This document shows, one piece after another, positions 36,699 to 45,506 of a DNA stretch of 64,000 nt. The position numbers and the translations under genes are program-made. The stretch lies in assembly GCA_943787445.1 (NCBI GenBank), contig CALSML010000015.1:19973-83972 (forward strand). Reading direction: 5' to 3'. Below the pieces are notes generated by a model. It worked only from the letters and a program-made list of their open reading frames with translations, did no database searches and was not told the origin of the DNA. The DNA comes from an uncultured Alphaproteobacteria bacterium. Its GTDB lineage: Bacteria > Pseudomonadota > Alphaproteobacteria > UBA6615. Numbering within the stretch: the stretch's first letter is position 1; every line of letters starts with the position of its first letter.

Positions 36699-38549
36699 AT
36701 GCGCGGCACGAAATATCTCACATTTGTAGCTGGCCTGATCCTGGCCAGCCCGACTCTGGCTCTGGCCGGGACGGACGGTCCGGCGCACGGCATGGCCATG
36801 CATGGCGAAGTCAAATATGGACCGGCCTTTGCCCATTTCGACTATGTGGATCCGGGTGCCCCGAAGGGCGGCGAAGACGTACGACGTGCGATCGGCACCT
36901 TTGACAGCCTTAACCCCTTCATCATTCAGGGGAACCCCGCTGCCGGGATTGGCCTGATCTACGATACCCTGACCACGTCCTCCGCCGATGAGGCCTTCAC
37001 CCAGTACTGCCTCCTCTGCACCACTATGGAAATTCCCGACAACCGGTCCTGGGTCGAATACGAGCTACGCGACGATGTCGTCTGGCATGACGGCAAACCT
37101 GTCACCCCGGCCGATGTAATATTTTCCTTCAACGCATTGCGGGAAAAAGGTGCCCCCTTCTACCGGTTCTACTACCGCGACGTAACGAAGGTGGAACAGA
37201 CCGGGCCCAACAAGGTGAAGTTCAGTTTCGGCGACGCGCAGAACCCGGAACTGCCCCTAATCATCGGCCAGCTTCCCATCCTGCCCGCACATTACTGGAA
37301 AAGCCGGGATATCGGCAAAACCACCCTCGACGTGCCGCTGGGCAGCGGACCCTACAGAATATCCGACGTCAAAGTCGGACGCTCGCTCACCCTCGAACGC
37401 GTGCCCGAATACTGGGGCCGCAACCATCCGGTAAATATAGGACGCAACAACATCGATACCCTGCGGTTCGAGTATTTCCGCGATCCCGGCGTCTCACGCA
37501 TTGCCCTCATTTCCGGTGATCTTGACCGGATGCGTGAAAATTCCTCGAAAGCCTGGGCGACCGAATACACCGGCACCAAGCCCTTTCTGGACGGCAAGCT
37601 GATCATGGGCGAATTCCCCCATCAGCGCACGGCCCCGATTCAGGGTTTCGTTTTCAATCTGCGCAGACCTCTCTTTGCCGATCGTGATGTCCGCGCCGCG
37701 CTAAGCCTCGCCTTCGATTTCGAATGGTCGAACAAGAACCTATTCTATGACGCCTATACGCGCACCGACAGCTTCTTCGACAATTCCGAACTCGGTAGCC
37801 GCGGCTTGCTCGCGGAAGCCGGTTCCGAGGAGCAAGAGATTCTCGAACGCTTCCGGGACAAGCTGCCCGCCGAAGTGTTCACCAAAAGCTATGCCCCGCC
37901 CGCCACCGATGGATCGGGGGTTCGCGGTGTGCGTAGCAATCTGCACAAGGCAGCGAAACTGCTGGACACCGCCGGCTGGGTCATTCGCGACGGCAAACGC
38001 GTCAACGCAGAAACCGGCGTGCCATTCCAGTTCGAAATCCTGCTGGGCAGTCAGACCTTCGAGCGCGTGGCGCTACCCTTTGCCCGCAATCTCGACAAGC
38101 TGGGGATCGAAGCCAAGGTGCGCTTGGTGGATGCCTCACAGTATCGCGAGCGCACGGACAATTTCGACTACGACATGATCTCAGGGATCTGGGGACAATC
38201 GGAATCCCCGGGCAACGAACAGCTGGAATTCTGGAGCAGCGCGTCATCGGATCGCAACGGATCGCGCAACCTGATCGGGATCGCCGATCCGGTGATCGAT
38301 GAACTGATCGAGCTGGTCGTGACCGCGCCCAACCGGGAGAGCCTGGTTCAGCGCACCCGTGCGCTCGATCGTGCACTGATCTGGGGAAACTACGTGATCC
38401 CCCACTGGCATATCACCACGGATCGGCTGGTATACTGGGATCGCTACGGAATCCCCGAGATCGTGCCGCGCGGCGGCGTGCAGCTCGACACCTGGTGGAT
38501 CGAACCAGACAAGGATGCTGCGATCCACGCCTATCGCGGCAATCGCTAG
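36699..38549 (+). CDS. yejA: Periplasmic oligopeptide-binding protein, YejA-like
   Basis: A 616-residue SBP_bac_5 protein with a signal peptide (hydrophobic residues 7-24, cut near ALA). The early segment 'HGMAMHGEVKYGPAFAHFDY' and 'DPGAPKGGEDVRRAIGTFDS' is specific to YejA, and 'LRDDVVWHDGKPVTPADVIF' is the shared family motif. 'FDFEWSNKNLFYDAYTRTDS' further supports YejA. In enterobacteria YejABEF imports oligopeptides, including the peptide-nucleotide antibiotic microcin C. It leads the yejABEF operon. Confidence 0.93.
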   Translation: MRGTKYLTFVAGLILASPTLALAGTDGPAHGMAMHGEVKYGPAFAHFDYVDPGAPKGGEDVRRAIGTFDSLNPFIIQGNPAAGIGLIYDTLTTSSADEAFTQYCLLCTTMEIPDNRSWVEYELRDDVVWHDGKPVTPADVIFSFNALREKGAPFYRFYYRDVTKVEQTGPNKVKFSFGDAQNPELPLIIGQLPILPAHYWKSRDIGKTTLDVPLGSGPYRISDVKVGRSLTLERVPEYWGRNHPVNIGRNNIDTLRFEYFRDPGVSRIALISGDLDRMRENSSKAWATEYTGTKPFLDGKLIMGEFPHQRTAPIQGFVFNLRRPLFADRDVRAALSLAFDFEWSNKNLFYDAYTRTDSFFDNSELGSRGLLAEAGSEEQEILERFRDKLPAEVFTKSYAPPATDGSGVRGVRSNLHKAAKLLDTAGWVIRDGKRVNAETGVPFQFEILLGSQTFERVALPFARNLDKLGIEAKVRLVDASQYRERTDNFDYDMISGIWGQSESPGNEQLEFWSSASSDRNGSRNLIGIADPVIDELIELVVTAPNRESLVQRTRALDRALIWGNYVIPHWHITTDRLVYWDRYGIPEIVPRGGVQLDTWWIEPDKDAAIHAYRGNR

Positions 38550-38582
38550 CACCGACGCGCCCCCGCGGGATATTCTGACCCC

Positions 38583-39698
38583 ATGCTCGCGTATATTGTT
38601 CGCCGTCTCCTGCTGATTATCCCAACCCTGCTCGGGATCATCCTGCTCAACTTCGCCATCGTGCAGTTTGCGCCGGGCGGTCCGGTGGAACAGATGATCG
38701 CGCAAATCCAGGGTACTGCGGTCGATGCCACATCGCGTGTCTCCGGCGGGCTGGGCGATGCCGGCGGCGCAGGAGCCGATCAGCTTCGCGGCGAAACCAC
38801 GACGAGTTTCGAATCCAAGTATCGCGGCGCGCGCGGCCTGCCGCCGGAATTCATCGAAGAACTGGAGAAGCTGGTCGGGTTTGACAAGCCACCCCATGAA
38901 CGCTTCTTCCTGATGGTGAAGAACTACATCCAGTTCGACTTCGGCAACAGCTTCTTTCAGGACCGGCCGGTCATCGATCTGGTACTGGAAAAACTGCCAG
39001 TCTCGATCACCATCGGCTTCTGGACGACGATTTTCCTCTACGGCATCTCCATCCCGCTGGGCATCGCGAAGGCCGTGCGCGACGGCACGCGGTTCGACGC
39101 CTGGACCAGTGTGGTCGTGATCGCGGGCAACGCCCTACCCTCCTTCATGCTTGCCATTCTCGGTATCCAGCTTTTTGCCAGCGGCAATTTCGTGGACTGG
39201 TTCCCCCTGCGTGGCCTGACATCTGACAATTTTGCGGAACTCAGCCTGCTCGGCAAGATTGGCGACTATTTCCTGCACATCGCCCTGCCCGTGGGCTCAC
39301 TGGTGATCGGGGGTTATGCCGCCCTGACCATGCTGACCAAGAACTCCTTCCTCGATCAGATTTCCCAGCAATATGTCGTCACCGCGCGCGCCAAGGGTCT
39401 CGAACAACGCCGTGTGCTCTATGGTCATGTGTTCCGTAACGCAATGCTGATCGTGATTTCAGGCTTCCCTGCGGCCTTCCTGTCAATTCTGTTCGGCGGC
39501 GCGCTGCTGATCGAGATCATCTTCTCCCTCGACGGGCTCGGCCTACTCGGCTTCGAAGCCGTGCTGAACCGCGATTATCCCATAGTCTTCGCCACGCTCT
39601 ATGTCTTCGGGCTGATGGGCCTGCTGATCAAACTGCTGACCGATGTGACCTATGTTCTGGTGGATCCGCGGATCGATTTTGAAAGTCGCGAGGTCTAA
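38583..39698 (+). CDS. yejB: ABC transporter permease YejB
   Basis: A 371-residue permease, longer than DppB because of a periplasmic loop insertion of about 60 residues after the first helix (QGTAVDATSRVSGGLGDAGG region), which is typical of YejB. The first helix 'YIVRRLLLIIPTLLGIILLN' and FAPGGPVEQ are classical, and the EAA loop reads 'QQYVVTARAKGLEQRRVLYG'. C-terminal end is YVLVDPRIDFESREV. It lies 33 bp after yejA and ends one base before the yejE start. Confidence 0.93.
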   Translation: MLAYIVRRLLLIIPTLLGIILLNFAIVQFAPGGPVEQMIAQIQGTAVDATSRVSGGLGDAGGAGADQLRGETTTSFESKYRGARGLPPEFIEELEKLVGFDKPPHERFFLMVKNYIQFDFGNSFFQDRPVIDLVLEKLPVSITIGFWTTIFLYGISIPLGIAKAVRDGTRFDAWTSVVVIAGNALPSFMLAILGIQLFASGNFVDWFPLRGLTSDNFAELSLLGKIGDYFLHIALPVGSLVIGGYAALTMLTKNSFLDQISQQYVVTARAKGLEQRRVLYGHVFRNAMLIVISGFPAAFLSILFGGALLIEIIFSLDGLGLLGFEAVLNRDYPIVFATLYVFGLMGLLIKLLTDVTYVLVDPRIDFESREV

Positions 39699-39699
39699 G

Positions 39700-40791
39700 A
39701 TGGACGCGACGACGACAAATCCGCCCCCTTCGAGCGCGAAGCGCATCTTCGGGATCACCGTAACCCCGCTGACCGCACGCCGCTTTGCCAATTTTCGGGC
39801 TAACCGACGGGGTTACTGGTCTCTTTGGATTTTTCTGACACTGTTCGTCTTTTCCCTGTTTGCCGAATTCATCGCCAATGACAAACCGCTGATTGTCCGC
39901 TTCGACGGCGCCTTTTATACCCCCATCTTCAACGCCTATCCTGAGACCGCATTTGGCGGCGACTTCGAAACCGAGGCCGACTACACCGACCCTTTTCTCA
40001 TCGAATTGATTGAGGAAAAGGGCTGGATGCTGATGCCCCTCATCCCCTACAGCTTCGATACCCCGGTCACTGATCTGCCGACCCCGGCTCCATCTCCACC
40101 CACCTTCGCGAACTGGCTCGGCACCGATGACCAGGCCCGCGATGTCACCGCACGGCTGATTTACGGGTTCCGGATTTCCGTCCTCTTCGGGGTCACCCTC
40201 ACCGTGCTGGCCAGCATCGTCGGCGTCATTGCCGGCGCGGTACAAGGCTATTACGGCGGCTGGATCGATCTAGGCTTCCAGCGCTTCATCGAGGTCTGGG
40301 AGGGCATGCCCTTCCTGTTTGTCCTGCTGATCGTCGCCAGCCTGTTTGTACCCGGATTTTGGACCCTGCTGTTCATTATGCTTCTGTTCAGCTGGACCGG
40401 ACTGGTGGGCGTGGTGCGGGCCGAATTTTTGCGGGCGCGGAATTTCGACTATGTCCGTGCAGCTCGCGCGCTGGGGCTGAGTAACCGGCTGATCATGTTC
40501 CGCCATATGCTGCCCAACGCAATGGTTGCGACCATCACCTTCCTGCCCTTCACACTGGTCGGCGGGCTGACCGCGCTGACCGGACTCGATTTTCTGGGTC
40601 TCGGCCTGCCCCCCGGCTCTCCCTCCTTGGGTGAATTGCTGAAACAGGCGAAGGAGAATTTCACCGCCGAATGGCTTACATTCGCGGCCGTGTTCTCGAT
40701 AACGGTGATGCTCATGCTTGTCGTGTTTGTAGGTGAGGCAGTGCGCGACGCCTTCGATCCGCGCAAGCAGATTTCAGGAGATGCCGGCTGA
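39700..40791 (+). CDS. yejE: ABC transporter permease YejE
   Basis: A 363-residue permease of the DppC group with the long YejE-type periplasmic segment: 'FAEFIANDKPLIVRFDGAFY' and 'FNAYPETAFGGDFETEADYT' are diagnostic for YejE. The family hallmark NWLGTDDQARDVTARLIYGF follows. The EAA loop is 'FDYVRAARALGLSNRLIMFR'. ATG 39700 is chosen; an in-frame ATG at 39652 lies inside yejB. The stop shares a base with the yejF start (TGATG). Confidence 0.93.
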   Translation: MDATTTNPPPSSAKRIFGITVTPLTARRFANFRANRRGYWSLWIFLTLFVFSLFAEFIANDKPLIVRFDGAFYTPIFNAYPETAFGGDFETEADYTDPFLIELIEEKGWMLMPLIPYSFDTPVTDLPTPAPSPPTFANWLGTDDQARDVTARLIYGFRISVLFGVTLTVLASIVGVIAGAVQGYYGGWIDLGFQRFIEVWEGMPFLFVLLIVASLFVPGFWTLLFIMLLFSWTGLVGVVRAEFLRARNFDYVRAARALGLSNRLIMFRHMLPNAMVATITFLPFTLVGGLTALTGLDFLGLGLPPGSPSLGELLKQAKENFTAEWLTFAAVFSITVMLMLVVFVGEAVRDAFDPRKQISGDAG

Positions 40792-42419
40792 TGACCGACG
40801 CATTGCTCAAGGTCGGTAATCTTGCCGTCGAGTTTTCGACCCCCGGCGGCGCGGTGCGGGCCGTGAAGAACATTTCCTTCGAGGTAGGAAAGGGCGAGAC
40901 TCTGGCGCTGGTCGGGGAGTCGGGATCGGGGAAATCCGTCAGCGCCCTTTCGATCCTCCAGCTACTGCCGTATTCAGTGGCGCGCCATCCCAACGGCTCG
41001 ATCATTTTCGAAGGCAAGGAAATGATCGGCGCACCCGATGCCGATCTGCGCGCGATCCGCGGCAATGACATCGCGATGATCTTTCAGGAGCCGATGACTT
41101 CGCTCAATCCGCTCCACAGCATCGAAAAACAGATCAACGAGGTTCTCTTCGTCCATAAGGGTTTCTCACGCCGCGACGCACGCGCACGCACGCTGGAACT
41201 GCTCCAACTTGTTGGCTTGTCCGACGCCGAAAAGCGTCTCAACGCCTATCCCCATGAACTCTCGGGTGGGCAGCGCCAGCGGGTGATGATCGCCATGGCC
41301 CTGGCCAATGAACCCAAGCTGCTGATCGCGGATGAGCCCACCACCGCGCTGGACGTGACGATTCAGGCTCAGATCCTTGAACTCCTCGACGATCTGAAGA
41401 AGAAATTCGGCATGTCGATGCTGTTCATCACCCATGATCTGGGGATCGTGCGGAAGATGGCGGATCGGGTCTGCGTCATGAATCAGGGCGAGATCGTCGA
41501 ACACGGCCCCACCGCACAGATCTTCGAGACCCCCACCCATGACTACACCCGGCATCTGCTCGATGCCGAACCTTCCGGCGCGGCGCTCTCCCCCGATCAT
41601 GGCGCACCGAAAATCATGCAGGCCGACAATCTGAAGGTTCACTTCCCGATCAAGGCCGGGATCATGCGGCGCACGGTCGACCATGTGAAAGCCGTCGACG
41701 GCATAACCGTAGAAATTCGCGAAGGCCAGACCGTCGGCGTCGTCGGCGAATCCGGATCCGGCAAAACCACGCTGGGTCTCGCGATGCTTCGTCTGATTTT
41801 ATCGGAAGGCCCGATCGAGTTCGAGGGCCAGAACATCGCGGATCTGCGCACCCGAGACCTGCGTCCCCTGCGACGCGAGATGCAGGTGGTCTTTCAGGAC
41901 CCCTATGGCTCCCTTTCCCCGCGCATGTCGATTGCCCAGATCATCGAGGAAGGGCTGAAGGTGCACGGCATTGGCGACAACGCCGCTGCCCGGGACGAAA
42001 TGATCGTGTCGGTCATGAGTGAGGTCGGGCTCGATCCCGCCACCCGCCATCGCTATCCCCACGAATTCTCAGGCGGTCAGCGTCAGCGCGTGGCCATCGC
42101 CCGCGCGCTCGTGCTGCGCCCCAAATTCATCGTCCTCGACGAGCCCACCTCAGCGCTGGATCGCTCGGTCCAGGCCCAGATCATCGATCTGCTGCGTGAA
42201 TTGCAGAAAAAGTACAAGCTCGCCTATCTGTTCATCAGTCACGACCTGAAAGTGGTCCGGGCGATCTCCAACCATGTGATCGTCATGCGCAACGGCAAGG
42301 TTGTCGAACAGGGCCCGGCCGATGAAATCTTCGATCGCCCTGGCGAGGATTACACAAAGGCCCTGATGGCCGCCGCCTTCGACCTCGCCGCTGTTGACGG
42401 CGACGCCGTGGCCACCTGA
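40791..42419 (+). CDS. yejF: ABC transporter ATP-binding protein YejF (two ATPase domains)
   Basis: A 542-residue protein with two fused ATPase cassettes that energise YejB/YejE. Walker A motifs are both GESGSGKS/T, signature motifs are [12 protein letters not shown] and [12 protein letters not shown], and Walker B motifs are [12 protein letters not shown] and [12 protein letters not shown]. Each half carries the OppD/OppF-type ending ('[15 protein letters not shown]' and '[11 protein letters not shown]'). As the only opp/dpp-type ATPase in the window, it might also serve the DppBC-like permeases at 4.4-6.2 kb. That is speculation. Confidence 0.94.
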   Translation: MTDALLKVGNLAVEFSTPGGAVRAVKNISFEVGKGETLALVGESGSGKSVSALSILQLLPYSVARHPNGSIIFEGKEMIGAPDADLRAIRGNDIAMIFQEPMTSLNPLHSIEKQINEVLFVHKGFSRRDARARTLELLQLVGLSDAEKRLNAYPHELSGGQRQRVMIAMALANEPKLLIADEPTTALDVTIQAQILELLDDLKKKFGMSMLFITHDLGIVRKMADRVCVMNQGEIVEHGPTAQIFETPTHDYTRHLLDAEPSGAALSPDHGAPKIMQADNLKVHFPIKAGIMRRTVDHVKAVDGITVEIREGQTVGVVGESGSGKTTLGLAMLRLILSEGPIEFEGQNIADLRTRDLRPLRREMQVVFQDPYGSLSPRMSIAQIIEEGLKVHGIGDNAAARDEMIVSVMSEVGLDPATRHRYPHEFSGGQRQRVAIARALVLRPKFIVLDEPTSALDRSVQAQIIDLLRELQKKYKLAYLFISHDLKVVRAISNHVIVMRNGKVVEQGPADEIFDRPGEDYTKALMAAAFDLAAVDGDAVAT

Positions 42420-42427
42420 CCGGCCCG

Positions 42428-43363
42428 ATGTCCGTTCTGATCATTGCCCCCGGGCTGAAATCCGAATGGTGGGCCAGCCAGCTTTTGCAACATGCCCCGG
42501 ATATGGATGTGTGCATCTGGCCGGATATTGGTGATCCGAAGAGTGTCGAATTTGCACTGGCCTGGAAGCCGCCCGTCGGCGCCCTCGCCACCTTTCCCAA
42601 CCTGAAAGTCGTGTTTTCCCTCGGGGCCGGGGTCGACCACCTGCTCGGTGATCCCGACTTCCCGCAGCACGCCGTGGTGTCCCGGGTCGTCGACCCCTAT
42701 CTGACCTCCGGTATGCGCGAATATGTGCTGTTGCATGTGCTGCGCGCCCACAAGAACCAGCCGGCCCTCGATCAGCAGCAGCGAGATCATGTCTGGGACG
42801 ACCGGGCCCATGAATTGCGTCAGGCTGACGAACAGACCATCGGCATTCTGGGGCTCGGTGAACTGGGCCGGAATTGTGGTGAAACCCTGACCGCGCTTGG
42901 TTTCGACGTCGCGGGCTGGAGCCGGACTGCCAAGGAGATTCCGGGCATCACCTGTTTTGATGATCGCGGTGGTCTCGATGCGATTCTGGGACGCTCGCAC
43001 ATCCTCATCTGCCTGCTGCCGCTAACCCCCGAAACCGAAGGCATCCTGAACGCAGAGCTGTTCTCAAAGCTTCCCAAAGGCGCCCATCTGATCAACGCGG
43101 CGCGCGGCGGACATCTGGTGGAAGACGATCTGATCCCGGCGCTGGACTCCGGTCGACTGGCCCACGCCACGCTAGATGTGTTTCGCACAGAGCCGCTGCC
43201 TGGCGATCACCCGTTCTGGGACCACCCCCGGATCACCGTGACACCCCACAATGCCTCGATCACCGACCCGCGCAGCGTTGCCCGGCAGATCGTTCAGGGG
43301 ATAGCCTGTTCAGCGCGCGGGGACGACGTGCCCAACACTGTCGACGTGGCGCGGGGCTACTGA
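42428..43363 (+). CDS. Glyoxylate/hydroxypyruvate reductase A-like dehydrogenase
   Basis: A 311-residue member of the D-isomer 2-hydroxyacid dehydrogenase family, GhrA type, which reduces glyoxylate or hydroxypyruvate with NAD(P)H. Rossmann motif GLGELGRNCGETLTALGFDV (about residues 139-158), the substrate Arg in NAARGGHLVEDD, and the catalytic His in 'TPHNAS' are visible. 'SLGAGVDHLL' near residue 63 is typical of GhrA. It starts 8 bp after yejF and may be cotranscribed. Its stop abuts the stop of the convergent GST gene with no gap. Confidence 0.85.
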   Translation: MSVLIIAPGLKSEWWASQLLQHAPDMDVCIWPDIGDPKSVEFALAWKPPVGALATFPNLKVVFSLGAGVDHLLGDPDFPQHAVVSRVVDPYLTSGMREYVLLHVLRAHKNQPALDQQQRDHVWDDRAHELRQADEQTIGILGLGELGRNCGETLTALGFDVAGWSRTAKEIPGITCFDDRGGLDAILGRSHILICLLPLTPETEGILNAELFSKLPKGAHLINAARGGHLVEDDLIPALDSGRLAHATLDVFRTEPLPGDHPFWDHPRITVTPHNASITDPRSVARQIVQGIACSARGDDVPNTVDVARGY

Positions 43364-43984
43364 TCACGCCAGTTCGATATTCACCCATTTCTGGAAACCG
43401 GCATCATCGGCGAAGCTGTCATACCAGCGTTTGATGCTGGGTGCATCAAAGCGGTCGATCTCCAGGTTGAACCAGCGATGAACGATTGGCGCGATCGGGA
43501 TATCGGCCAGCGTGAACGCGGACCCGGCCACAAAGGCAGTCTCCGAGAGTTGATCCTCAAGCACCTGAAGCGCAGCGTTCCACTGGGTCACACCATTGGC
43601 GATGGCATCCGGATTCCGGTCTTCGGCTTTGGTGCGCACCATGCCAATGAACACCGGCACATGCCGCGGTGCCAGCAGTGAAAGTTCCCAGTCCATCCAG
43701 CGTTCGACAATCTGGCGTGCGGCAAAATCCGACGGATAGAGATCGCTTTTCGATTTGCGGGCCAGATAACGGATGATGCTGCACGACTCCCACATCACGA
43801 AGCCATCATCGATCACCACAGGCACGCGACCATTGGGGTTCATGGCCAGATATTCCGGTGAATCATTGCGCCCGAACGCGCCGCCGATATCGTTGTCATG
43901 GTCATAGGCGATGCCCTGGAAATCACAGAACCACAGCACCTTCTGCACATTTGTCGACGTCGCACGTCCAAGTATTTTCAACAT
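43364..43984 (-). CDS. Glutathione S-transferase family protein
   Basis: A 206-residue GST. The thioredoxin-like N-terminal domain reads 'MLKILGRATSTNVQKVLWFC', with a Ser/Thr at the usual thiol-activating position, and ends with 'GRVPVVIDDGFVMWESCSII', containing the cis-Pro and the Glu-Ser glutathione contact. The all-helical C-terminal domain has 'FTLADIPIAPIVHRWF' with the N-capping box S/T-x-x-D. The role is presumably glutathione conjugation or peroxide/disulfide reduction. It is convergent with the GhrA-like gene. Confidence 0.88.
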   Translation of the reverse strand: MLKILGRATSTNVQKVLWFCDFQGIAYDHDNDIGGAFGRNDSPEYLAMNPNGRVPVVIDDGFVMWESCSIIRYLARKSKSDLYPSDFAARQIVERWMDWELSLLAPRHVPVFIGMVRTKAEDRNPDAIANGVTQWNAALQVLEDQLSETAFVAGSAFTLADIPIAPIVHRWFNLEIDRFDAPSIKRWYDSFADDAGFQKWVNIELA

Positions 43985-44004
43985 GGGTTCACTCCCCAGT
44001 CAGG

Positions 44005-44039
44005 CCAAAAAAGAAAGGGCCGCAACAGGTGCGGCCCTT
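44005..44039 (-). terminator. Rho-independent terminator of LLM oxidoreductase gene
   Basis: On the minus strand a perfect 10-bp stem AAGGGCCGCA/TGCGGCCCTT with a 5-nt loop is followed by TTTCTTTTTTGG. It lies 36 bp after the stop of the LLM gene and separates it from the GST gene downstream. Confidence 0.88.
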
Positions 44040-44074
44040 CCATTCTAGACTCTTTGTCGTCGCTGTCGAAGAGA

Positions 44075-45385
44075 CTACTCGGCGGCAACGGCCATGTCGT
44101 GACCGGTCTTCGCGGTGATCTCGTCAAGCACCGGCTTCACCACCGTGTTGAACTCTTCCATGTTCTTGATGACCTTATCCTTGGGCATCTGCGCATAGTG
44201 ATAAATCAGCGTGATGAACTCAGCAGGCATCTGTTCCCACTGGGCGGCCAGCTGGTCCCGGACCGATTCGGCGGTGCCGATGCAGTACAGACCGGAATCC
44301 AACATCGAACCGATGACGTCGGATTCGTCGAGCTTCCGACGACCCATGGCCGCATAGAAGTTCTTCCAGATGTCGAAGTCATGAGCCATCACGGCGTCCA
44401 CAGCGGCATCATAGCTCTCGGCGATCTGCAGCCAGCGCACGATGTTCTGGTTCTGACCCGGCAGCCAGTTGAAGCCGTTCGCCTTGGCGGTTTCGGCATA
44501 CTGGAGGCCCAGCGGTGCGGCCGTATTGATATCCGTGAAGTAGGTCGGGATGAAACCCATCCGCGCGTTGTAATCGATGGTTTCGGGACTGCCACTGCCA
44601 GAGACGAAGACCGGCGGATGCGGATCCTGATACGGGGCCGGGCAGACCGAGACATTGACGACGTTGTTGTTTTCATCAACCTCGTCCAGCGCACCCATGC
44701 GCTGGGTGACACCGACCTGAGCCAGCTGCCAGTCATCCACACCCGTATCGCCGGGATAGGGAATCTGCCATGCATTGCCCTTGTGATTCATCGAATCCTG
44801 GGTCCACGCCTTGAGCACGATCTCGATATTCTCTTCGAAGACATCGCGGTTGTGCTGATCGTTGGCCACGTCCTTGTCGGAAATGTTGAACCCGCTCTGG
44901 GCGAAGCCTGCGCCGACCGCTGTTTGGTTGTTCTTTGCGGCTGTCGGTGATTTCGTTGAGGTGGTGCCGTAATGCTGACCGAAAACATTGGTCCAACGGC
45001 TCTGATACCCTCGAGCAAAACCAACAAAGCTACGACCTTTGCTCAGGTGATCGATGATGGCAGTCTCTTCAGCCACCCGGATCGGGTTCTGAATACTCAT
45101 CACGTAACCAAGTTGGCCGACACGCACATTCTTTGTGATCGCCGCCCAGTAGGCATCCATGATAGCTGGCGCCGGGCCAACCTCATAACCTTCGGACCAG
45201 AAATGATGCTCGATGGTGGCGACACCCCAGAAGTCAAGATTGTCAGCAGCCATGATGACCTCATGCCAGCCTTCCACGGTCTCCTGATAGCGTTCCTTAT
45301 TGCGACCGATCGGGCGAAGCTTCTCGCGCTCCTCCTCGTTCTCGGCGTGGATGACCGGATAGGTCTGCAGAATTGGCTTAACCAT
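44075..45385 (-). CDS. LLM-class flavin-dependent oxidoreductase (luciferase-like)
   Basis: A 436-residue member of the bacterial luciferase-like TIM-barrel family that uses reduced FMN or F420-type flavin. Segments such as 'DNLDFWGVATIEHHFWSEGY' (the E-H-H motif common in LLM proteins), 'KGRSFVGFARGYQSRWTNVF' and 'SGSGSPETIDYNARMGFIPT' match the alkanal/monooxygenase group. The start ATG 45385 has GGGGAG at 8 bp. It has its own promoter and a possible operator upstream, and a strong terminator, so it is a single-gene unit. Substrate unknown. Confidence 0.88.
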   Translation of the reverse strand: MVKPILQTYPVIHAENEEEREKLRPIGRNKERYQETVEGWHEVIMAADNLDFWGVATIEHHFWSEGYEVGPAPAIMDAYWAAITKNVRVGQLGYVMSIQNPIRVAEETAIIDHLSKGRSFVGFARGYQSRWTNVFGQHYGTTSTKSPTAAKNNQTAVGAGFAQSGFNISDKDVANDQHNRDVFEENIEIVLKAWTQDSMNHKGNAWQIPYPGDTGVDDWQLAQVGVTQRMGALDEVDENNNVVNVSVCPAPYQDPHPPVFVSGSGSPETIDYNARMGFIPTYFTDINTAAPLGLQYAETAKANGFNWLPGQNQNIVRWLQIAESYDAAVDAVMAHDFDIWKNFYAAMGRRKLDESDVIGSMLDSGLYCIGTAESVRDQLAAQWEQMPAEFITLIYHYAQMPKDKVIKNMEEFNTVVKPVLDEITAKTGHDMAVAAE

Positions 45386-45437
45386 GGATGTTGCTCCCCA
45401 GAATTGATTGATGTCCGAATGAACGGTGCTTGGCCAA

Positions 45438-45467
45438 AGGATACGCTATCCCAAGACGTAATTTCAA
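45438..45467 (-). promoter_or_regulatory. Predicted promoter of LLM gene
   Basis: On the minus strand TTGAAA (45462-45467) and TATCCT (45438-45443) are separated by 18 bp. The predicted transcript would start near 45431, 46 nt before the ATG. The -35 hexamer lies within an AT-rich inverted-repeat patch. Confidence 0.45.
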
Positions 45468-45479
45468 ATTATGTAATTT
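45459..45479. repeat. AT-rich inverted repeats, possible operator
   Basis: Three 6-bp arms alternate: TAATTT, C, AAATTA, TG, TAATTT. Each neighbouring pair is a perfect inverted repeat (13 bp and 14 bp palindromes sharing the middle arm). They overlap the predicted -35 of the LLM gene, where a repressor dimer could block transcription. The wider 45459-45507 patch is strongly AT-rich in an otherwise GC-rich sequence. Confidence 0.5.
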
Positions 45480-45506
45480 AATATCATACATAAATTTATA
45501 TTATAT

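Noticed and set aside
43898..44950. A 350-codon open frame on the plus strand
   Set aside because: It is antisense to the well-supported LLM gene and contains the terminator and GST gene start. No family motif is visible.
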